Below, piece by piece: positions 16,045 through 20,805 of a DNA stretch of 20,805 nucleotides. The DNA comes from Thiotrichaceae bacterium. Its GTDB lineage: Bacteria; Pseudomonadota; Gammaproteobacteria; Thiotrichales; Thiotrichaceae. Location: contig JALVDQ010000458.1 in assembly GCA_027008885.1 (NCBI GenBank), positions 1 to 20,805 of the forward strand, in the 5' to 3' direction. The position numbers were made by a program, and so were the translations under genes. Every line of letters starts with the position of its first letter. The stretch's first letter is position 1. Below the pieces are notes generated by a model. That model did not search any database and was not told the DNA's origin. It was given only the letters and a program-made list of their open reading frames with translations.

Positions 16045-16086
16045 CAGAAGACTGAGGACGGAGGACAGAAGACAGAAAGCAGAGCA
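16045..16086 (+). repeat. CAGARGA heptamer array, copy B
   Basis: There are six consecutive 7-base units: CAGAAGA, CTGAGGA, CGGAGGA, CAGAAGA, CAGAAAG, CAGAGCA. The last two units are identical to those of the array at 4823; the leading part has one more unit. Confidence 0.8.
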
Positions 16087-16093
16087 TAGAATT

Positions 16094-16170
16094 GTAGGAT
16101 CGGTGAAGTTTACGCAAGCAACCAGATTCGAGCCACAATGGTCGGTTTCGCAAGACTACACCGACCCTAC
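16094..16170. mobile_element. MITE-like inverted-repeat core, copy B
   Basis: A 77-bp core bounded by GTAGGATCGGTG and CACCGACCCTAC (12-bp inverted ends, one mismatch). The left interior, AAGTTTACGCAAGCAACC, is shared with the core at 4748 read on the minus strand, while the middle differs. Confidence 0.65.
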
Positions 16171-16200
16171 CTGAGTTTTTATAATGTTAACTCCGTGGTT

Positions 16201-16229
16201 CTCTGCGAAAAACTCTGCGACTCTCTGCG
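16201..16229 (+). repeat. CTCTGCG triple repeat
   Basis: CTCTGCG occurs at 16201-16207, 16213-16219 and 16223-16229, just after CTCCGTGGTT. A related CCGTG/CCGTGGTTT block flanks element A near 4678-4695. Confidence 0.6.
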
Positions 16230-16293
16230 TTACATAAACTGAATGACTGAAATCAGTGTTTCTATGCTGTTTTTGAACTCCGAAACTTGAGTT

Positions 16294-16322
16294 AAAAATA
16301 TGTAAAAAAAGGGGGGATGGGT
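16294..16322 (+). repeat. G-box dispersed repeat, copy 6
   Basis: AAAAATATGT, seven A, six G, ATGGGT. It closes composite element B in direct orientation with copy 5. Confidence 0.9.
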
Positions 16323-16381
16323 TTCTATATGGGAAACTATGGCTCTTTGAAAAACAAATGAGTTTTCTTTAAAATTCGGGC

Positions 16382-16415
16382 TTGACGCGAATAATTTAGA
16401 TGCGTATTATTCGCG
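16382..16415 (+). promoter_or_regulatory. tRNA operon promoter with overlapping palindrome
   Basis: TTGACG (16382-16387), a 17-base spacer and TATTAT (16405-16410) are followed by a G/C-rich discriminator TCGCGC, typical of stable-RNA promoters under stringent control. A perfect 10-bp inverted repeat, CGCGAATAAT (16386-16395) and ATTATTCGCG (16406-16415), covers the spacer edge and the -10, so a regulator could bind here. Confidence 0.75.
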
Positions 16416-16466
16416 CTCTTCTGTTTTCTCATGTAAGCTTGAGGAGATAAGTCTGAAGAAAATCGT

Positions 16467-16543
16467 CGGGGTATAGCGCAGTCTGGTAGCGCGCCTGCTT
16501 TGGGTGCAGGATGTCGGGAGTTCGAATCTCTCTACCCCGACCA
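16467..16543 (+). tRNA. tRNA-Pro (TGG)
   Basis: This is a full 77-base cloverleaf: acceptor CGGGGTA/TACCCCG, anticodon stem CCTGC/GCAGG with loop TTTGGGT (anticodon TGG), T loop TTCGAAT, discriminator A and encoded CCA. It is the first gene of a Pro-Arg-His-Leu cluster. Confidence 0.97.
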
Positions 16544-16583
16544 GTTTTATGGTTGGTATACAAACTCGGTGGTTCTTGATATT

Positions 16584-16660
<77 letters not shown>

Positions 16661-16700
16661 TTAGGTATGGTCGCCATAGTTTGGCTTGTCATATTTTTAT

Positions 16701-16777
16701 GGTGGGTATAGCTCAGTTGGTAGAGCCCCGGCTTGTGATGCCGGTCGTCGTGGGTTCGAGTCCCATTACCCACCCCA
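16701..16777 (+). tRNA. tRNA-His (GTG)
   Basis: The acceptor GTGGGTA/TACCCAC is preceded by the encoded G(-1), which pairs with discriminator C, a hallmark of bacterial tRNA-His. The anticodon stem is CCGGC/GCCGG with loop TTGTGAT (anticodon GTG). CCA is encoded. Confidence 0.97.
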
Positions 16778-16826
16778 GATTTATTCTGTTGATATTATTC
16801 AACAGATGTATTTTTTCCCATTCGGG

Positions 16827-16856
16827 TTATACAAGCACAAAATTGCACTGTATAAT
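16827..16856 (+). promoter_or_regulatory. Possible separate promoter for tRNA-Leu
   Basis: TTATAC (16827-16832), an 18-base spacer and a perfect TATAAT (16851-16856) lie 11 bases before tRNA-Leu, followed by CTCGGC. The gap between tRNA-His and tRNA-Leu (90 bases) is longer than the other gaps (40), which fits an extra promoter. Confidence 0.45.
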
Positions 16857-16866
16857 CTCGGCTTTT

Positions 16867-16952
<86 letters not shown>

Positions 16953-17099
16953 TTTTTTTCTAGTATTGCTAATGATCACAGACTCCCTGAACAAGCAAAT
17001 AGGCAGCAGGATTGTTTCTGTCGTTGTATTTACGATACTGGACTTTTACTTTTGATACATAAAAATACTCAGGCAGTCAGCCTGTACGAGGTTTATTGA

Positions 17100-18386
17100 A
17101 TGCAAGTTTCAGTTGAAGCTACCGGAAATATCGAGCGCAAACTATCTGTTGTCGTGCCAGCAGAAGAAATTAACAAAGAAGTCGATGTGCGTTTAAAAAA
17201 AATGCGGAATCGGGTCAGAATCGACGGCTTTCGTCCAGGCAAAGTCCCCCTGAGTGTTGTGAGCCAGCAATATGGTGATGCAGTCTTTCAGGAAGTTGTT
17301 GGTGAATTATTTAAATCAACTTTCAATGAGGCTTTGAAAAAGGAAGGCTTGAGAGCAGCAGGCTTGCCAAAAATAGAGACAAAAACACTGGAACCCGGTA
17401 AAGATCTGGAATATACAGCAACCTTTGAGATTTACCCTGATTTTGAAATTGCCGACGTTTCTGAAATGGAGGTCAAAAAACCTGTTGTGAAAGTGACTGC
17501 CGCAGATGTTGACAAAATGATAGAAACTCTGCAAAAACAGCAACAGAACTGGAAAGAAGTTGAGCGTGAAGCGCAAGAAGGTGATCTGCTTTCAATTGAC
17601 TTTAAGGGCACGATAGACGGGAAAGAGTTTGAAGGCGGTTCCGCTGAAGATTATGCTGTCGAATTAGGTGCGGGTCGCATGCTTGAAGATTTTGAGAATG
17701 CGCTACCAGGAATGAAGGCAGGTGATGAAAAAGATATAGATGTTTCTTTTCCAGAGGATTATCCTTCTGAAGAACTCAAAGGAAAAACAGCACAGTTTCA
17801 TTTAAAAGTTAATAAAGTGAGTGAGCCAGAACTCCCCGAGATCAATACCGAATTTATCAAAAAATTCGGTATTGAAGATGGTACCAAAAAGAGTTTCAAG
17901 GAAGAAGTCAAGGCAAATATGGAGCGCGAACTGGAGCAGCGTGTAAAGAGTCGTGTAAAACAGACTGTTATGGAAGGCTTGCATGATATACATGAAGTTG
18001 ACTTGCCAGAAGCGTTGATTGAAGATGAAATTAAACAACTCAGAAATGAAGTCGCTGAAAACGCCCAGGGCGAAGATTTGTCCAAGCTTCCTGATGATTT
18101 ATTTAAAGAACAGGCCAGACGGCGGGTTAAACTGGGTTTAATCGTTGGTAATATTATTAACAAAAACAAGCTGGAAAAAGATCAACAGCGCGTTGATGAT
18201 ATGCTTGAATCTCTTGCCGCAAGCTATGAAGACCCTAAAGCACTAATCGAATATTACCGTAGCAATCAGGAAGCCATGCAGACGATTGAAGCCGCGGTAA
18301 TGGAAGAAATGATTGTCGAGTGGACTCTGGAAAAAGCCAAAGTGGTTGAAGAGAAAATGAAATTTTCCGAGCTGGTGGGAGCGTAG
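17100..18386 (+). CDS. tig: Trigger factor
   Basis: This 428-residue ribosome-associated chaperone and peptidyl-prolyl isomerase acts on nascent chains at the exit tunnel. The N-terminal ribosome-binding domain (about 1-115) has the signature GFRPGKVP at 43-50. The FKBP-type domain (about 160-245) begins GDLLSIDFKGTIDGKEFEGG. The helical C-terminal substrate-binding arms follow to the end. GAGG lies upstream of the ATG, and a small CAGGC/GCCTG hairpin (17070-17084) sits in the leader. clpP follows after 6 bases, the usual tig-clpP order. Length is typical. Confidence 0.97.
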   Translation: MQVSVEATGNIERKLSVVVPAEEINKEVDVRLKKMRNRVRIDGFRPGKVPLSVVSQQYGDAVFQEVVGELFKSTFNEALKKEGLRAAGLPKIETKTLEPGKDLEYTATFEIYPDFEIADVSEMEVKKPVVKVTAADVDKMIETLQKQQQNWKEVEREAQEGDLLSIDFKGTIDGKEFEGGSAEDYAVELGAGRMLEDFENALPGMKAGDEKDIDVSFPEDYPSEELKGKTAQFHLKVNKVSEPELPEINTEFIKKFGIEDGTKKSFKEEVKANMERELEQRVKSRVKQTVMEGLHDIHEVDLPEALIEDEIKQLRNEVAENAQGEDLSKLPDDLFKEQARRRVKLGLIVGNIINKNKLEKDQQRVDDMLESLAASYEDPKALIEYYRSNQEAMQTIEAAVMEEMIVEWTLEKAKVVEEKMKFSELVGA

Positions 18387-18392
18387 TGCAAT

Positions 18393-19052
18393 ATGACGAG
18401 CAATATAACAATGAGCATAAATAATAATCATAGCGAAGCAGGTGCTACGATACAATCACAAGCTATTGGACTCATTCCAATGGTTGTTGAACAAACCTCG
18501 CGTGGAGAAAGATCCTACGATATATACTCACGCCTGCTAAAGGAAAGGGTTATTTTTGTTGTTGGTCAAATAGAAGATCACATGGCAAACCTGATCGTTG
18601 CACAGCTCTTGTTTCTGGAATCTGAAAACCCTGAAAAAGACATTCATCTCTACATTAATTCTCCGGGCGGAGTGGTAACTGCAGGCATGGCTATTTACGA
18701 TACCATGCAGTTTATCAAACCCAAGGTAAGCACTTTGTGTATTGGTCAGGCTGCCAGTATGGGGGCAGTATTGCTGGCAGGTGGTGAAAAAGGTAAACGC
18801 TATGCCTTGCCGCACTCGCGTGTCATGATTCATCAGCCTTTGGGCGGTTTTCAGGGGCAGGCAGCAGATATTGATATTCATGCCAAAGAAATATTAAAAA
18901 TACGTGAAGAATTAAATCGTGTATTGGCAAAGCACTCAGGTCAGTCTATGGAGACAATATCCCAGGATACAGACAGGGATAACTTCATGGATGCCAAAAT
19001 GGCAAAGGATTATGGTCTGATTGACGAAGTTCTGGATATCAGAAACAAGTAA
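18393..19052 (+). CDS. clpP: ClpP protease proteolytic subunit
   Basis: A 219-residue serine peptidase subunit of the ClpXP/ClpAP proteases. The catalytic triad is visible: Ser122 in GQAASMGA, His147 in MIHQPLGG and Asp196 in DTDRDNF. The spacing equals that of E. coli ClpP. The N-terminal extension (up to about residue 25) is a likely propeptide; a second ATG at 18411 is an alternative start. Normally clpX follows in this group, but here ureE comes next, so the ATPase gene must lie elsewhere or the locus has been rearranged. Confidence 0.97.
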   Translation: MTSNITMSINNNHSEAGATIQSQAIGLIPMVVEQTSRGERSYDIYSRLLKERVIFVVGQIEDHMANLIVAQLLFLESENPEKDIHLYINSPGGVVTAGMAIYDTMQFIKPKVSTLCIGQAASMGAVLLAGGEKGKRYALPHSRVMIHQPLGGFQGQAADIDIHAKEILKIREELNRVLAKHSGQSMETISQDTDRDNFMDAKMAKDYGLIDEVLDIRNK

Positions 19053-19071
19053 GCGATCTGTGAGGTCGCTT
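19051..19071 (+). terminator. Hairpin overlapping the clpP stop
   Basis: AAGCGATC, loop TGTGA, GGTCGCTT: an 8-bp stem with one G-U pair, starting within the TAA stop codon. No T run follows, so termination may be partial. It is the only barrier seen between clpP and ureE. Confidence 0.45.
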
Positions 19072-19130
19072 CATAAATACTCGTGGATGACCGCTTTCTG
19101 ACTCGCTGTACCCATCAATACAACTAGTAC

Positions 19131-19637
19131 ATGCTACGCTTTGAAAAAAAACTAACATCCAAAAAAACACCTGATACCAGCCTGGTTCTGGATAAAGATC
19201 AGCGCGAGAGAAGCCGCCTGAAAGTCACGCTGGAGGATGGTCGTGAGGCGGGTTTATTCTTTGAAAAAGGCACAACCTTTCGAGATGGTGATTTGATTAT
19301 TAGTGCTGATGGCGCGGTTGTGGTGGAGATCAGGGCGGCAACGGAAACCGTTTCAACTGTCAGATGTGATGATCCTTTGCTGCTGGCGAAAGCCTGTTAT
19401 CACCTGGGCAATCGTCATGTGCCGTTGCAGATTGAATCTGGCAGGGTGCGCTATCAGCACGATCATGTGCTGGATGATATGCTGCGTGGTTTGGGTCTGG
19501 AAGTGGTGTGCGAAGAAGCACCTTTTCAGCCAGAGCCGGGGGCTTATGGTGGCAGTAGCCATCACTCGCATTCACATTCTCACGGTCACGGTCACGGTCA
19601 CGGTCATAGCCATGGTCACAGCCACTCGCATGACTGA
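19131..19637 (+). CDS. ureE: Urease accessory nickel chaperone UreE
   Basis: This 168-residue cytoplasmic metallochaperone delivers Ni to the UreG/UreF/UreD complex during urease activation. The N-terminal peptide-binding domain spans about 1-75 and the metal-binding domain about 76-145, with YHLGNRHVPLQI and YQHDHVLDDMLRGLGLEV. The C-terminal tail from about residue 143 carries 13 histidines alternating with Gly/Ser, a nickel-storage tail as in Klebsiella UreE. Part of the tail is encoded by a GGTCAC hexamer run (19584-19607). No clear ribosome binding site precedes the ATG. The gene overlaps ureF by 8 bases. Confidence 0.95.
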   Translation: MLRFEKKLTSKKTPDTSLVLDKDQRERSRLKVTLEDGREAGLFFEKGTTFRDGDLIISADGAVVVEIRAATETVSTVRCDDPLLLAKACYHLGNRHVPLQIESGRVRYQHDHVLDDMLRGLGLEVVCEEAPFQPEPGAYGGSSHHSHSHSHGHGHGHGHSHGHSHSHD

Positions 19638-20310
19638 TTCACTGGCTTTACTCAAATTAATGCAATTATGCAGCCCGACACTGCCGGTTGGTGCATTTGC
19701 CTATTCGCAGGGGCTGGAATCTGCCATTGAAACCGGTCTGCTTAAGGATAAAAACAGTCTGCAACAGTGGTTGCTGGATGCGCTGTCACTCAGTTTGCAA
19801 TATGTTGATTTACCCGTTTTTGCGCGACTTTATCAGGCATGGCAGGATAATGATTTTAGGGCTGTTTTATACTGGAATCAAAACCTGCGCGCGCAACGCG
19901 AAACCCATGAACTGCGCGAGGAAGATCATCACATGGGTCTGGCGTTAATGCGTTTATTAGACAACCTCGGCTTTAGCGAGATTGCCACTTTGCGAGATCA
20001 GGCTGACACGAGCTTATCCTTTGTGATGCTGTTTAGCCTCGCTGCGTGCCGCTGGGATATCCCCCGCGAACAGGCGGCTAACGGTTTTGTCTGGTCATGG
20101 CTGGAAAACCAGATAGCCGCAGGCATCAAGCTAATACCACTGGGACAAACCGACGGACAAAAAATCATGGCGCAAGTATTACCCGAAATCCCTGAAATTG
20201 TCACACATGGCTTGAAGCTTGAGGATAATGAGATTGGTGCCAGCTTGCCCATGATGGCGATATTAAGTTCACAACATGAAACACAATATTCAAGGCTATT
20301 TCGTTCTTGA
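19630..20310 (+). CDS. ureF: Urease accessory protein UreF
   Basis: This 226-residue all-helical protein joins UreD and UreG on apo-urease and gates GTP-dependent nickel insertion. The N-terminus LLKLMQLCSPTLPVGAFAYSQGLE is the family signature, and the later HELREEDHHMG and SLAACRW segments also fit. I chose the ATG at 19630 because it gives the standard N-terminus and overlaps the ureE stop by 8 bases, suggesting translational coupling. The open frame continues upstream through the ureE His-tail, but that part is not coding. Length matches the family (about 225). Confidence 0.95.
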   Translation: MTDSLALLKLMQLCSPTLPVGAFAYSQGLESAIETGLLKDKNSLQQWLLDALSLSLQYVDLPVFARLYQAWQDNDFRAVLYWNQNLRAQRETHELREEDHHMGLALMRLLDNLGFSEIATLRDQADTSLSFVMLFSLAACRWDIPREQAANGFVWSWLENQIAAGIKLIPLGQTDGQKIMAQVLPEIPEIVTHGLKLEDNEIGASLPMMAILSSQHETQYSRLFRS

Positions 20311-20331
20311 TATCTATAGAACCACAAACTC

Positions 20332-20351
20332 CCCTCTTTAATCAAAGAGGG
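20332..20351 (+). repeat. REP-like palindrome between ureF and ureG
   Basis: CCCTCTTT, loop AATC, AAAGAGGG: a perfect 8-bp stem, followed by ATCGGGGGAAATTT, whose GGGGGA is the ureG ribosome binding site. It resembles widespread short palindromic repeats, but no second copy is in the window. Confidence 0.55.
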
Positions 20352-20365
20352 ATCGGGGGAAATTT

Positions 20366-20805
20366 ATGAGCAATAAAGATGTACTTCGCGTTGGTGTAGG
20401 TGGTCCGGTCGGTTCCGGTAAAACCGCACTGCTTCGCCAGCTATGCGAAAAAATGCAGAAAAATTACAATATGGCGGTGGTCACCAATGATATTTATACC
20501 CGCGAGGATGCCGAATTTTTATTGCGCCACAATGCGCTGGATGCTGACCGCATTATGGGTGTAGAAACCGGCGGCTGCCCGCATACCGCAATCCGCGAAG
20601 ATGCCTCTATCAATCTGTCGGCGGTGGATACATTGTGCGAGCGCTTTCCTGATCTTGATTTTGTGATTATTGAAAGCGGTGGCGATAATTTAAGCGCCAC
20701 CTTTAGCCCCGAGTTGTCGGATTTGACTATCTACGTTATTGATGTTGCCGCAGGCGACAAGATTCCGCGCAAGGGTGGTCCCGGCATTACCAAATCTGAC
20801 CTGCT
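20366..20805 (+). CDS. ureG: Urease accessory GTPase UreG (3' end beyond window)
   Basis: The first 146 codons of a SIMIBI-class GTPase that powers nickel insertion into urease. Visible features are the P-loop GPVGSGKT (residues 13-20), the Ni/Zn-binding CPH motif (Cys71-Pro72-His73, in [15 protein letters not shown]), the [15 protein letters not shown] segment and [23 protein letters not shown] at the edge. The full family length is about 205, so roughly 60 residues are missing because the window ends, not because the gene is broken. A strong GGGGGA precedes the ATG; the 55-base gap from ureF contains a palindrome. Confidence 0.97.
   Translation, partial: MSNKDVLRVGVGGPVGSGKTALLRQLCEKMQKNYNMAVVTNDIYTREDAEFLLRHNALDADRIMGVETGGCPHTAIREDASINLSAVDTLCERFPDLDFVIIESGGDNLSATFSPELSDLTIYVIDVAAGDKIPRKGGPGITKSDL

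Larger units (their letters stand above)
15953..16466. other. Intergenic gap with composite element B
   Basis: This gap of 514 bases has no credible gene. In order it holds the terminator, G-box, heptamer array, inverted-repeat core, a CCGTGG/CTCTGCG block, an A/T-rich stretch, a second G-box, and the tRNA promoter. Confidence 0.75.

Noticed and set aside
19303..19629. A long in-frame extension of ureF upstream into ureE
   Set aside because: The ureE frame has clear conserved domains over the same bases. The extension has none, and the ATG at 19630 gives the standard UreF N-terminus.

Overview
The window looks like a chromosomal segment of a gammaproteobacterium. The strongest evidence is gene order: dapF, a DUF484 gene and xerC in one unit, and a tRNA-Pro/Arg/His/Leu cluster directly ahead of tig-clpP. 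Base composition appears moderate. I cannot name the species. Most genes are housekeeping genes; the unusual content lies in the intergenic repeats and a few poorly characterised envelope proteins.

Layout: (1) 72-1983: a Nudix-related regulator with a degenerate Nudix box, a RarD-type transporter, and a convergent tusA. (2) 2135-4642: dapF, DUF484, xerC. (3) 4643-5019: a repeat-filled gap. (4) 5020-9330: a 1436-residue membrane/periplasmic protein of unknown function. (5) 9374-9490: a 117-bp miniature element with 8-bp flanking duplications, followed by a small exported protein on the minus strand. (6) 9991-12474: mnmE, then a peroxiredoxin/OsmC pair. (7) tgt on the minus strand. (8) 13894-15952: an outer-membrane FadL-type channel and a periplasmic SCP2-like protein. 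(9) 15953-16466: a second repeat-filled gap ending in a tRNA promoter. (10) Four tRNA genes, tig and clpP. (11) ureE, ureF and the start of ureG, cut by the window edge.

The most distinctive signal is a dispersed repeat here called the G-box: AAAAATATGT, then 6-7 A, 6-7 G, then ATGGGT. Six copies are visible, one of them diverged and inside the 1436-aa gene. In two gaps, on opposite strands, paired G-boxes in direct orientation bracket a CAGARGA heptamer array and a short inverted-repeat core (ends GTAGGGTCGGTG / CACCGACCCTAC). The two copies differ by one whole heptamer unit. This looks like a composite non-coding element family.

Functionally, ureE-F-G encode nickel delivery for urease, but the structural urease genes are not seen and clpX is absent after clpP, so this junction looks rearranged. 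The FadL-type channel and the SCP2-like protein may form a pathway for hydrophobic compounds. The peroxiredoxin and OsmC-like genes form a two-gene thiol peroxidase unit.
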